DNA of 64,000 nt from Sclerodactyla briareus (lineage: Eukaryota > Echinodermata > Holothuroidea > Dendrochirotida > Sclerodactylidae): positions 186,001-250,000 of the forward strand of contig JAODTK010005922.1 of the NCBI GenBank assembly GCA_026419785.1, read 5' to 3'. The notes under the pieces are model-generated. The model had not been told where the DNA came from, ran no database searches, and saw only the letters and a list, made by a program, of their open reading frames with translations. Numbering within the stretch: position 1 is the stretch's first letter; every line of letters begins with the position of its first letter. A program made the translations under genes and the position numbers. Shown piece after piece: positions 37,831 through 50,614 of this stretch.

Positions 37831-39413
37831 AATAAACTAGTGGACCTACTGCTGGGTGAGTTCACAGCGACTGGACAATCAGGCAGAGGCCCCAGAGGTC
37901 ACAGAGACCATCCTATGTATCATCACATGGAACAAAAGTGGATATATTTCTCTAGTTTCATTCCCAATGCAATGCTGATAACAGTAGAAACGAAATCCAT
38001 TTCAAAGCTGAAGACACCTGTTGTCATCTGATAGACTGTTTAATGGTTCATTCACTCATTAGCCGGGCCAACGGTAGTCCTTCTTACTCAATGGGGAGAG
38101 TTAGTGATGCATGTAGCATAGGAAACTGTTGCAAAAGGGTTGCAAGACAGTTTCACCACATCAGCTTGTCATTTGGTTTTTTAATCACTTTTCCACTTCA
38201 GTGAAGTGTCAATAAATGTGTTTTCGCATCACACATGCAATCGTGAATAATTACTATCATCTCACATTTTGCTATCAGTTTTCATATCAATGATTTCTAC
38301 TGAATATATTAATGTAATCATTAATGGGATTGGAAATACTCATCCAATTGCTCAAAAGCGTCTATTGAATAAGAATGGTCGATTACAAATTACTTCTGAT
38401 GAGCACTCTCCTTTTTGAAAGCTCAATCCCCTGGGTATGTTTCCGTCGTAGGTACTAAATACAGTATTGAAATTGCATAATAGGGGGGGGGATGGGGGGG
38501 GGGAGGTAGGGAGGCAGGAATCTTTCAAAGTAAATACGAAAACACAAATACGCAACAGAGCTGGAGAAATAGTAGAAGACGTACAAGGCTGAGCGAATCA
38601 GCCTAAAACCTTAAACCAGTAAAGAGAGGAACGGTAGCAGGTGATAATATGGGTCAGATAAAATGAGGATAGCCGCGACAGTACTGAGATGGTCAACCTA
38701 CAAAGACATAAATGTGTTGAAAGAAACTGTTTCGTTCGGGTTGCGAACCCTTTAACACGTGTAAAATGGCGGAGTGATTTCACAATCACAATGGTTTTCT
38801 TTCAGAAGGTCATACAGCTAAACAAATAAGTGGTGAGAAAGCCGACTAACACGAGCATTTTCAGTGGCAGTAACGGCAGGGCCCATAAGATGGAGGGGTG
38901 TCCGCAACAATACATCGCGCTTGGACGTTTGCTATTCCTATTCCCTGACAAGAAATGATAGGGCTACAACACCAACTTCCTTTTTTACGCTTTTTTACAC
39001 ATGTTCAGCATTTAAAAAGTCTATTTTTTTTAAGGTACAGTCACATAACAGAGCTGTAGGTATACGAATAGAAAATCGATATCATGGAAAGAAAATATAA
39101 CACAAACATGCAAGCTCATATGTTTTATACCAAAAAGGTAACAGTCTAGAACGCACATTGGGATTGAAATGATAGAACACTGCTGTTGAGATACTGAACA
39201 CTTTTCTCAATGCCCAGACTCCTACTTTATTACTAGACCCCCAGTACTTCAACACTTGACACAAACTTGTTCGAACTTTGACAACCAGTGTTCAAAATTA
39301 ATTTGAAATGTAAAGCATTCAGACTGTCGAAAACTGTTTAAATGTTGAATCTTGAAGGTTAATAATGTTCATAACTGAATACTGTGTTCAGAATGAAGAA
39401 AGCAATTGCGAAC
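37831..39413. other. No gene seen; two G tracts
   Basis: G homopolymers lie at 38,483-38,491 and 38,494-38,503. A perfect 7-bp-arm palindrome, CACTTCAGTGAAGTG, is near 38,194. Frames up to 78 codons are unrecognised. Confidence 0.4.
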
Positions 39414-39500
39414 CGGTAGTGCTGATCAAGCACTACGAGGTCTAAGGATTATGAGGGTAGTGCTGACCAATCACTACCGATGTCCAAGGAGTATTGAGGT
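39414..39500. repeat. About 42-bp tandem repeat, each unit with a hairpin
   Basis: The first unit contains GTAGTGCTGATCAAGCACTAC (39,416-39,436), with perfect 8-base arms. The second contains GTAGTGCTGACCAATCACTAC about 42 bases later. Each is followed by a GTC-AAGGA-TAT-GAGG spacer. A third degraded start (TATTGCTTGG) follows. Confidence 0.65.
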
Positions 39501-42500
39501 ATTGCTTGGCCGCAGCCGACCACACGTTGGAGAGAGCAACGGTTTTAGAGTTGTAACATTCATTGATGGCTGGAGGACCGCCTAAGATCAAGATCTAGAC
39601 AACCCGCCTGATTCTGACAACCACTCCTATCGAACTGTTCACCACTATCTTGCCGCGTGTAGACGGCTTAGATCACCGATCGAATAATGACAAAATGACA
39701 ATTTAATTCTACTTCCTCAATGCGAGCTCGCGAACTTGCTCTCGACCGCAACAGCCAGTGAAAACTATAAAGACGAAACAGAAAATAAATTGTTACTAAA
39801 TTGTACCTACAATGAACAAACAACAAGGGCTCTGAGGCCGTGAGCGCTTCACTAACCATTTTGTGCCGAGTTAAAGACGATTTTGCGCAAAGGTACATAA
39901 CCCATTATACAGGGTCGCAAAATGCGCAAACAGTGAATAATCCGAATATGGACCCGAAAGTCCTAGAAGTGGCATGTCACAAGCGTATGCCCTAAATATG
40001 TACCTGAATCCAATGAATACGTGCAATAAACGTACCTCCGGATCCCACTCGAATACAGTTGAGGACTGGAAAAGACGCAATCTCTTCTAACAGTGGAATT
40101 TACAGGTTTCAAGGATAAAATCACTCCGATATGGTCACTGCGAGGTCCGGATTGAAAGGACTCGCGCCTCAAGCCAGCTCACCAAATACACAGTGAGGAC
40201 GAGCACTAAATATGGAGATCAGTCAAGGGACTAAACCACTTAAAGATGAAGAAATAAATTCACCTCTACAACGAGTGAAGGTGATTTTTTTAATCTCATA
40301 GAAGTGTTGGTAGCCCTGATATATTATTATATTTCAAAGGTTGATCGCTTTGAAGTGTGAGCCCGCTGACATATGGGAGAAAGATAGGGACGACCCAAAT
40401 GGAAATAATAAAATAAAAATCCTCATTCAACCTGTACACTTAAAATTAAAACACGATATAGAGTGCTTTAAAAAACTACATCAATATTAAACGTAAAATT
40501 GCCATACTCGGCCCAACAGCAAACTGACCAAATCATATTCAATTCCGCAAATGAGAGATAAAGTATTCTAACAAGGCCACCAAAATAATATGGTAGCCAG
40601 TATGATGCTGACTAAATAATAATACAATCATTACTAGGAAGCCATATGGTCATGGATACTGTCATATTCAAAATTATTATTAACAATACTATGCAGTCGG
40701 GAAAATATTGTTACATCACCAGACGCCTTTAAACAGGGCAACTCATTGCAACCCCCTCCCCTCTCCCCAATCCACGCTCACTCCACTTCTATTCTTTATA
40801 CTCCTATTTTGACAACAGGGAACAGCACTGAACAGGTAACCAGTTTCCTCAGTTTCCTGCTTAATGATCTAGAACAACTGATTCTGGCTCCAACACACCT
40901 GCTTCAATGGTTCAACCCCTTGTGATTAGAGGGAGTGAGGAAAAAACATCGATCACTCTATCATTCAGCTGTCGCGACCGATTGAGAGGAGAGGACACGT
41001 TCCGGTGCAGTGAATAAGGACATTAGTCGGAACTTACAGGTACTAGTCAGCCATGCCTTATGTGTCGCTTACGGTCACTGCATGTGGATGACCGCCCACA
41101 CGGCGCGCACGATGTCGTCTGTCTCATTCATCGAAATTTAGTGTCTCTGACACGCTCCATATGACAGTCTGGCGTGTATTCGCCTTACTTAACTCTTAGG
41201 TGTACTGTGTCCCACCTTCTCCCACCGTTTCTTCAAGCAACGTGATTTTTTAATGCATGGTCGATGATTGTCGTATAAAATTTCGATATAGTATCTTAAA
41301 CTTCGACTGGTTGGGAATATCTCAGCATGTAAGCGTGCGAATTCTTCAATGCAATGACTTAATGACTGCCACCGTATTTCCTTACCATAGGTTATACCAT
41401 TCTCCAGTTAGAATGTTTGTGTTATATAAACAATGTTAGTCCTCAACCTGAGAAAGATAATAATTGTTGATAGGCAACTGAACCTTACTAGGGTTTCGAG
41501 ACGGAGAGCCCCAGTCACCAGTAGCACAAGAAAGTAGAACAGCAGACGACTCTGGATGAGCGCATGGACAGATACATTATCCTGGAGAGTATAACCAAAA
41601 TTCCCAAAATCAGTTACGTCTGAATTAGTACCAGTGTCTTTCACGAACTGGAAGGCAAACAGGAAACCTCGACGCCTGTAGCTTCTGTGCACCATCAGAC
41701 GTATATTCAACGAGCGGTCTCCTCTCATACATGCGATACCTGATAGAACCTTCTATAACGAACCAGAGGTCTCCATTACTGTTCAGGATTCAGTAGTTCC
41801 AATAATTCCCGACAAAATGACTCACCTCCTACGTGGTCAGGGAAGTATAACCAGCACAAAGAGCTCAGGGGGCGTAATATGGGGGTTTCGGGTTTGTGAC
41901 ACCCCCTGAGATGGTGAAAAGTCGGTCCCGTAGGGGCAAAATTCGATTTCTTAAGGACCTTGAATAGACCCCCCAATTAATGGATGTTCGTAAACGAAGA
42001 ATGCCATAAAACTTACCCAAATGGACCGTGGTACGGAAGCAACCACGGAAAGATTGTGGCCTCCTCGTCGTGAACGTCACCACGGTAGCCGAAAAAACCC
42101 TGGGAAAATTTACAAAACATCATCCAAAAATCGGTCTCAGACAGAACATCTTGTTCCCCCCCCCCCCACCCTGGAAATTGTGTATTACGGCCCCTGCAAG
42201 CTACGGAAAAACCTAAATCTCATCGCAAAGTCGCTTTCGGTACCGGCATTGTTGTTTCCATTTTGTTTTTTCTGTTGCAATTCAACTGTTCATTGATTTT
42301 TTTTTTTATTGTCAGTTGACTCCTAAAAAGTTCAGCAGGATCCGATGACAGGCTAGACGCAGGAGTCTCGAAGTAGTTCTTTCTTTGCGCCATTCATCAA
42401 GATGACTTGGCCACCCGACATCACGGACGAGAGCCTGTAGTTACAATGTGTTCAGGGGGTTCGAAAACTTCGAGTTCAAAATATTTTGGAAGTCTCCATG

Positions 42501-43599
42501 GAATTGATTTTGTTCTCCCAGCCGAGTTTTCAACATCATTAGAGACAAGACAACCAGATAGTCTTTCACTACTTTTGCTTTACGCGGAAGACGATTCCTT
42601 TTTATAATCCAATACTCCGTCGTGACTTCCTAGATCGGTGGAAGGGTGTGGTAAAAAAATTCCGTGCCTCAGGAACTTGCCAATGTAATGGTTTAACTGT
42701 TAGATGACAGCAATAGTTAAATACCCTCTTAGGATCATATGAATGCAAAGGTTTCGGGTGAATCCTGTAGCACTACTACTGTCATTGTGTGGCCTACAAT
42801 TAGATGGATTTGCAACTTACTGACGTAGATTTCTTTCTTCAATCCAAGCTAATATGCTAATGACTCGCAGTCAAAAACAATATTTATGTTTAGTTCAATC
42901 ACCAGCCATTCGTTGAACTTCACAATAGCCTAATGTACTGTAATCCATATACAATGGGTATATGTTGTAACTTCCCAGCAAACATGCAGTATATTGTGAG
43001 TTTGGAATAGGGATTCTCTCCCCGAGTAATTGAATTCCTCTGGAAGTCATAAAGCAGAGGGAATCCCCATCACCCCCCCCCCCCTCCGCCACCACATCTT
43101 GCACTCACAATGACACACTTCCACAAGTTGCCAACCCTAAAATTTTCGTGTAAGCAGTAAACTGCCCAACATAACCGATCAATGAACGGTATCAATGCTT
43201 CACTTTTCAATCATCATGTTGGACTAGGTCTAGAGGCCAGGTGTCCATAAACGAAAAGTCGGCTGTGGAAGTGAAACACTACAATTATTTTTAACCCGCA
43301 CACTGCCATATATACAATCCGTACATTTACATGTCGTTGGCATCATTGATCCGTTCTGAACATGACTTCCCGTTCCCATTATTTCAGTATTTGCGATTCT
43401 CTGTCACTCGGGCGGGAGTGTGATTCGAGGTGGGGAGGTTACTATCAACTTTCACACTTAAACTCGTTACTATATGTCGGGCACGTCCATAGTCCATCAA
43501 TGTGCCTAGCCAATGACAGCAACATAAGATGTTTTAGCGTTATAAGTGATTGCTCAAAAAACGCATAATAGGGGCTTACTGAAATAATTTCACAGTGAC
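39501..43599. other. No gene seen; poly-C tracts
   Basis: Poly-C runs lie at 42,156-42,167 and 43,073-43,084. Minus frames at 41408-41728 (106 codons) and plus frames at 42021-42296 (91 codons) are unrecognised. The C-rich stretch 41,870-42,170 has a repeat-like look, but no partner was found in the window. Confidence 0.4.
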
Positions 43600-43820
43600 A
43601 TCATGCACCGTGAATTCATTCCGCATGCACGGTGACAGGTTGGGTGTTCAATCCCCTCCCCCCTCATGACCCGAGTGACCAATTTAAACTGCTCCCGGGA
43701 CGTTGAGAGCTGTTTCGCACATATTGCCCCGATTTCTGTCTGGGGGGCATAGGTTGATTTTATTGGCCAATATGGAGAGTGATTGTCATTTATGAGGGCG
43801 TCCATCCTATGCCTGATCAC
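43600..43820 (+). mobile_element. Dispersed repeat with B-box-like head (SINE-like), copy 1
   Basis: GGGTGTTCAATCCCC at about 43,642-43,656 resembles a tRNA B box. The body shares ordered blocks with 52,541-52,720: CCCTCATGACCC.AGTGA, a GGG.CATA..TTG block, TT.GCCAATATGGA, a GTC.GCATTTAT / GTCATTTAT word and GAGGGCG. No clear A box was found, so SINE is the likeliest but unproven class. Confidence 0.5.
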
Positions 43821-45043
43821 TGCCGAGCCTGTTCTTGGTCATTCTGTGCAAAAATGCCAGCCCATATTTCCATGTAGCAAATAGTAGTATGTATAGCTCC
43901 AGAGGGACCCAGACGTTGCTCATAGGTCAATCGCAGCAGGACAGTATCCAGTCACCCCCCCCCCCCCCAACGGACAACGCAGACACAGTAAATCACGTCT
44001 GCCTGAGCAATTATAGTGCACCCTCTCGTGTTAAATTATGGACGTCGACTGACCAAATAGACTTTAATGTGTAGGCCTAGCTATATAGGAAACACTCGTA
44101 AACACCAATGCATTAGGGTGAAACTACCTTGCGCAATTCGCGGTTCTAAACCTGAAAAGAATCCGTATTTCATGACGTTTATTCAATCCCAAACACGAAA
44201 TATTCGCCAAATTTACGTCGATTGCCAAACGAGACAATTGAAAACGGTCTCCGTGATCGGAGCGGATACAGCAAGCGTGAATTGCTCGATGGAATAACTG
44301 ATGAAGCCTTCTAATGAGGGTCAATTCAGGGATGGAGTTGTAATGGGGATCTTCTTTGATGAAAGGTACCTATGACCGAAGTGATACAATCGAAAGCAAC
44401 AAAGGAGACACCAATTGGAAAGGGAGTAGTGTTCCCCGTGGTTTGCTTGGTAGGCTTTTATTGGCGAAAAAGAAAATTTTATTCATTATTGATTTGTGCT
44501 GTGTTTGTCGCATAGTTATAAATTAAAATTTACTGAATAATGTCTGTTTTGGCGTTCCATACTGTTGCATCCCTTTGCAGCGTTGATATTACATGCCCAC
44601 ACGCTGATACTTTTCACAACCATATTAATCGCACCTAGAATTTGTCGTCCCCGCGCAGAGTAACAAAATCTGTATGCTGCGCATACAATATCGCAAGTAC
44701 AAGTGCAATGGCTTGTCCTTTCTTGCCACAAAACTACACCTTCTTAATAATTGAACAGACCAATACAAGGCACTGAATGAGGAACTCGCGCCCCGGCTGT
44801 GAAAAGGGCAATGTAGGTAACATGACAGTTCTTGGCCAAATGATATATTTCCTCCCGACCTCAAAGAACCAAATTTAGTCAAGTGTGTGCACCGTCGTAA
44901 CAGAACACTCCATGTGGAGATTGAACAGCAAACGGCCGTTTCAGTGGAACCTATTAGCGATTTTAGAGAGAGCGGAACATATTAAAACCATCGAGCGTCA
45001 CAACACTATATGTTGAGTTCTCTACATGTGGATTAAATACAAT
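43821..45043. other. No gene seen; poly-C tract
   Basis: A 14-C run lies at 43,955-43,968. Frames of 66-85 codons on both strands around 44.1-44.9 kb are unrecognised. Confidence 0.4.
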
Positions 45044-45058
45044 AACTACTGCCTCCCA
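45044..45058. repeat. Left target-site duplication of the Tx1-like LINE
   Basis: AACTACTGCCTCCCA, repeated exactly at 47,738-47,752, where it follows an A-rich tail. A 15-bp exact direct repeat at these two places is what target-primed reverse transcription produces. Confidence 0.7.
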
Positions 45059-47737
45059 TCTCATCACTCCTGCAATTTTGCGTGATAAATCTTTCGCCTT
45101 TACTGAGAGTTCCGTTGTGAGGAGGGAGCGCTACGAGAACGTTATCCTCCCGTGGGAAGTGGTGTTAGTTACAATAGACGTGTCCTACTACTGCGTCGAT
45201 TTTTGACGTTTTGAAAGAGAAAGGGGTAAACGTGGCCCAGGACTTACTCGCTGTACAAACTTAACAGGAGGGAAGTACGATGTGACTTTCCGCTCTGCAG
45301 AAGCTAAGCAGAAGTTGCTCCCAAGGGAGAGAGGGAGGCCGACGATCGATTCACTGCAGTGCCATACGACTGAGAATAAAGATCGTAACAGCTCTTCATA
45401 TTCCCATTGAAGTGGAGGATAACCATGTCCGCTTCATTTTGGGAAGTATGAGAAAGTCACGCCTGGAGTTTTATGAAGTACCGGGACTTTACAACCTTAT
45501 TCAACGGTAACGGCGTACAGGTCCTCATTAAAAGGACATTCCATCTGCCGTGATGATAGGCGGCCGACCTTGCTGGATACGGTATCAAGGTCAGCCCCGC
45601 ACATGCTTGAAGTGTCGGAGCGCTCAAGGGCAAAGTTTAAGGTTATTAAGAGGTTACGAACTCAGAGGGGAGGGTGTTACTGGAGTTATGTAGTCTCTGT
45701 TTTCATGATTTTTACCTGATTTATTTCACAGATTGAATGGTTGACAGTAACCTTCATGATATTTTTTTGAATTCTATTATTAACATTTAAGCTCAGCAGT
45801 GATATCCAGCTACTGAATTAGATCAGCCAATCACTTTGAAAGACATTTGCACTGCTTTGCGTCCATGTTGAAGAATAAAAGCCTGGGTTGATGGTTTATC
45901 TGTCGAGTTTTACTTGAAGTTCATTGGTTTGATAGGAGAAGATTTACTTTCAGTTTATAATTATATTTACCGTAGAAAACAACTTTCTGTCTGTCACAAC
46001 GTAACAGCCATTATTACGTTATTGCCCAAAGAAGGGGGATCCCTTTGATCCCGCTAATCGCCGCCGATTAGTCTACTCACAGTCGATTATAAATTTAATC
46101 TACAAGGTCTTGCAATTACGTTTATACTTCCTCCTGCCATGCGCTCCATCGTCAATAATTTCCAGACCTGCTCTGTTCCAAGCCGTTCCTTTCATCAGAA
46201 TTTAACAGTTATACGTGATATTGTCGATCTGTCTGTATTACGAGGAAACCCGGTAGCACTCATTTCCATATAGATCAACATAAGGCATTCGACAAGGTCA
46301 ATTGGGTTCTCCTGTTTAAGGTACTTCGTAGAATCGGGTTTTGGGGATTATTTTTTAACGTGGGTAAATATTCTGTATTCTAGTATCACAGAGTCGTCCT
46401 TTGGATACTCCCGCATAACTAAGCAATGACGTCACTATCAGTAGAGGGCGTCGTCAGGTGTCCATTATTATCACCCGTGTTGTTCTTAACCCGGTTTTGG
46501 TCGAGTCAATATTGTTTGATACGGTATTTACCCATTGTTCTATTATGCTTAGTCAGTTTATTTGCCTGAGAATTGTTTTTTGTTTGTAAATGTTTTCAAA
46601 TCCTATCTCCATTTATTTGGAAAAAGAAGAGACGGAGTTCTGTTTCATCACGGGAACCGTGTTCCAAAGATGCTATATGGAGGGTTATTAGGTCTAGCCC
46701 ATGTAACTAATACGATGAAAGCCTTGTTTGTAAAAAGGTTGTTCCCAATACTTTTGGGGGAGGACAATTTGTTTGTCTTGTGCATTACTTTCTCGCTCGG
46801 TGTTTTCTGGCAAGAAGGCTAAGAGCTATTTTCCCGTCCTTTCGGTCAAATTCTGTGCCTCATTCGATGTGTTACACCTCATATCGGGGCGATTGGTCCT
46901 CAATTTCGACTTTGTATTTCAGAAGATGCCCATTGTGTTAGAAAGTTAAGTTACTCGAAGGATGTTATTGTTTTACTTAATTCAGTTTCAACACCCAGGG
47001 TGGTATGGAGAGTCCCCGTCGTGAAGGCCTTCAGTCTGGCGGATGGTGGCGCATTCCTTTGTGCAATGTGCTGAAGTTCTTCAGCGGGAGGTGGTGCACG
47101 GTGCTATCCCCACCCATGCTAAGCTAAGTCGTTGGGAGGATGAGGAACGGGAAGGCCCTTCTGTACCGTTTAGAAACTGTGGAACATCTATTTCGGGATT
47201 GTCCTCTTCTTTATGAGACACTCAGCTGGGGTTAACGATTGATTGATACACGAGTTTTGTTAGGAGATCCCCCCCCGTAGGTTTCCATAAGCTCATTTGT
47301 TTTGTATGGAGTCATACCCAGACGTCACTCACTTTGTTTGGGCGAGGGTTTGGTTCATTTTTTGTACAGTAAAAATATGCGATGTTGAATAGGAGGTGTG
47401 CTTTCGTTTTTCAAAAGAAGAAAATGCCAGACGTTGTTTTATAACTGCAAGAGTGACCATTGAACCGTATTTTAGTTTATTTTAAGAGATGGTCTAGAAG
47501 CAACTTCAAGAAAGTTTGGGTCGAAACCACTTCACTATTGTCAAATCTTAATGATAAGGTTATAATTGAATTGTAAAGTCCAGACCGTCTTGTTGATGGA
47601 AAGAATGAAATTGAAAGTTAAATTACTTTACCATTGACATATTGAGTAATACGCAGCAAGATAAACCTTGTTTTGTAAATATCATTCACAGATTGTATAT
47701 TATAGAGATAGAAAGTGTTTTAAATAAATGAAAGAAA
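45059..47737 (+). mobile_element. Tx1/L1-type LINE with internal deletions
   Basis: In shifting plus frames, the first part is an ORF1-like RNA-binding protein. A SIFDVLKEKGV/TGGKYDVTF block lies at about 45,197-45,285, followed by GGRPCWIRYQGQPRTC then LKC, the start of a zinc knuckle (45,552-45,620). The RT follows with NKSPGVDGLSVEFY (45,871-45,913), IDQHKAFDKVNW (motif A, about 46,271-46,307), CPLLSPVLF, then a Tx1-style C-terminal domain. The C-terminal domain includes VLQREVVHGAIPTHAKLSRW and ETVEHLFRDCPLL (47,172-47,211). The apurinic-type endonuclease, expected between zinc knuckle and RT, has no room, and the catalytic ADD motif and its surroundings are also missing. Full Tx1 elements are about 5-7 kb, whereas this one is 2.68 kb. 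It ends in an A-rich tail and an exact direct repeat. It is nonfunctional. Confidence 0.92.
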
Positions 47738-47752
47738 AACTACTGCCTCCCA
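47738..47752. repeat. Right target-site duplication of the Tx1-like LINE
   Basis: Exact copy of 45,044-45,058, immediately after TTTTAAATAAATGAAAGAAA. Confidence 0.7.
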
Positions 47753-50490
47753 ATCATAAGGCGGAATCCTTATATTTGAACCAGTAAGCAGAATCATTCA
47801 AATGGTGCATAAACTGCGGCACAGACAGGCAACCTGACAGGACAGTGGGGGCGGTTGCCTTACTAGAAATAGAAGAGACCCAACTTTAATACATGACAGG
47901 TGGGACAATAAATTATACCAACGCGCGTTTGCCGCCCAAATTATAAGCAGCCTACAATGAAGCTGCCTTTTCCCATTCGGAAATTGTTTGTTGCTGCTCA
48001 CAAACTAATGGGAGCTGGTAATTGAGGTCTGGATAGTAGTGGAAGACATAGCCTACCTCTAAGAACCTGGTTTTTTGGGCCTGCTTAGACGGCTCTAATG
48101 AAGGTGTACCGTGACCCTCGTGATAGACGCTGTGTTATCTTGATGATGTATAGGACTTATATATATATAGATATATCTTAATAGTCTTTTGACATGTTTA
48201 AATGAGGTATGGCTCCCATGCCCAGACCCTCTTGACACACAATGAATATATATGAATTTTATTTACCTATAGTTTCACCAAAAAGAGTTATGAATGAGCT
48301 TTTTTGATGATAATTTAAGCACTTGCCATTACCTTTGGACCGAGAAACATTGGATTGTATTTCTACAATTTCAGTTCAGTAGACAAGTTCCTCTTTTCTA
48401 TTCTCATCGTTCCTCGCGTACAGTTGGATAGCTCGAATAGGGGCTAACTATACCCCCGCCCCCTTTCAATGTCGTTGCCTCAGAATAGTAGTTTGCACCA
48501 ACATTGGAAGAGGGCGGGGTTTTTTCAGTTATTTTCGTCGCGTTGGAGCCATTGCAGTGGGAAGTTCGCCAGGTTGGACCAAGTGCGGCATTCGGAGATT
48601 ATCCTCTCACGTAATTGTAGACCTTTGAGATGGGGCCGCGAGAGTACGGTGGTAAATGGCATACCCTTATGTTGTTTGCAAAGGTTGGCTCGGTCCCCTT
48701 CCTGTATTCACTGGTCAGTTGTTGTATAATCATTGTATAATGCGCGTGAGCATATATATGCTCTATGCTTGTGTGGGTGTGGGTGTGGGTTGTGTTCGGT
48801 ACTCTGGTTTGAAGGGGGTTTTATTACTAAATGACTTGGGGTCTGTGTTAATGCATAAATAGTAATAATAGTGTACGCAGTGCACGATGTATTTTAAGGG
48901 GGGCCGATGACTGACACAGGGGAGGAAAATACAAGGGGTTCCCCCTCCTCTTCGTTTTCCATGTTTCTAGTTTTGTGCAACCTAAGTTGATTCAGATGCA
49001 AAGGCATTATAGCACAGCTCACATCCCCTAGTTGGGGGGATTCCTGTATTTTGATTGGTACGAGTCGTAGGGGGAATATTGTCATTCTGATGGGCTGTTG
49101 AGTAAATCTGATGCAATATAGCACACCTGCAATTTCCGGAAATAATTTTGCTTTAACTTGGTAGCCCCAACCACGATAAAATAATGTTCACAGTCAATGG
49201 ATGTGTGCTCGATTGTACACCGTACCCACGTGGAAACGTTGTACCTGGTGAAATGGCTTGGATAAAATAGAAAGCGCTGTCTTCATTGCTCTATTTGGGG
49301 ATCCCCCCGTGGACAAAGGGAACTAGATTCGTTAGCTATACTCAGAACAGTCAATATGTTATGTCGTACGAACCAGCGCTCAACTTATTGACATCTTGCA
49401 TTGTATTAGTTCTGGTTGTGGTGTTAATAACACATTACTTGCATCGTTTTCAACCTGGCTACAAACTGGCAGTGTAATTGGAAATATTGCATTTTTCGCT
49501 GCGTTTCTCGCAGCTCAAAGTGTTGTCATGCGGCATTGGTCACGCGTCGGTATCTCACTTGGAGGCTATCACCCCGGTGTTCCCTTGCTTATTGAAGCAA
49601 CATGGTATGATTGCCCCTCGAGTCCTCAGACAGATCCTATTGCCGATCCCTCGTGACAGATATCCCAAAAATATCTCTGCATATGCATTTGAGGCCTGCT
49701 GCATCCACACGACAGTAAATCTTCTCACGTAGCTGGCAGGCTCCGAGATGAGGCTTACGGGGTTTTATCGGAAATCTGCATATCTTTCACATCCTCGAGC
49801 ACCATCAGGTTGGAAATGCTTTATTGCAATGTTCTATGTCTATCAACAATCGACTGACCTTATCGCATTTAACACTGGCCCCCAATAAATTTAAACAACT
49901 TTCATGGTCATCCAATTTGAAACTGAGCATTATTGGATATTCATCACAGAGAGCCAACTGACCTTGTCCAAGACCTGATAAACACTCCATATGCACTACG
50001 ACAGGCGTTTAACATTGTAAACTGTGAATGATCATTTCAGCCAGTATGACCCCTGTCTGCTTGCTCTTAGCCAAATCTGTCAATTCCCAACCTGCGTATG
50101 AACGTGTATGACCCGTAATTTACCTATCTGAACACTCTGTGTGTACCATTGGGTAGTTATCCCTATCACATGGGTAACATCTGTCCATATAATGGCAATT
50201 AAGAAGTATCCCATGCAATGAACAGGACCCTCAAAGACAGCAATTATAACTCAACATTGAAGTGAAATAGTTAAACCTTCGAAATTTTTTTCCCCCTTTT
50301 TAGGCTCAAAATGTGTGCAATTCGTGCATTGAGGCTTAGAAACACAACAGGTTTATCGCTGTACACAAGCCTATGTCAGGTCACTGTACCAAGTCAATTG
50401 GCCTATACTAGCTTAGGCCTAGCTGAACGTTCCTTCGTAAGAAACGTGGCCTAAATGCTTATTATTCCCTCTCTAAGATAAAAAAGGTAC
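47753..50490. other. No gene seen
   Basis: Frames of 63-86 codons are unrecognised. A G/C-rich pair of oligo-purine and pyrimidine patches occurs at 48,890-48,960. Confidence 0.4.
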
Positions 50491-50614
50491 CTGGAATAGC
50501 TCCTGTGCCCTTTCTTCTTGCCTTTCTGGTAAGCTGTGACTGTCACCATTCCGTACGCTGTATGTATCTGAAGTATGCCCGCAATATGGAGTCATCATTG
50601 CACAATGGCTTCGC
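50491..50614 (-). other. Candidate 124-nt exon
   Basis: On the minus strand an acceptor-like GCCTTACAG precedes the segment, and CCAG followed by GTACCT (donor-like) ends it. One of three frames is open throughout (41 codons). It reads through TPYCGHTSDTYSVRNGDSHS and ends in a charged stretch, ERQEERAQELFQ. The composition is protein-like, but no family is recognised, and one open frame of this length is not rare. Confidence 0.22.
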
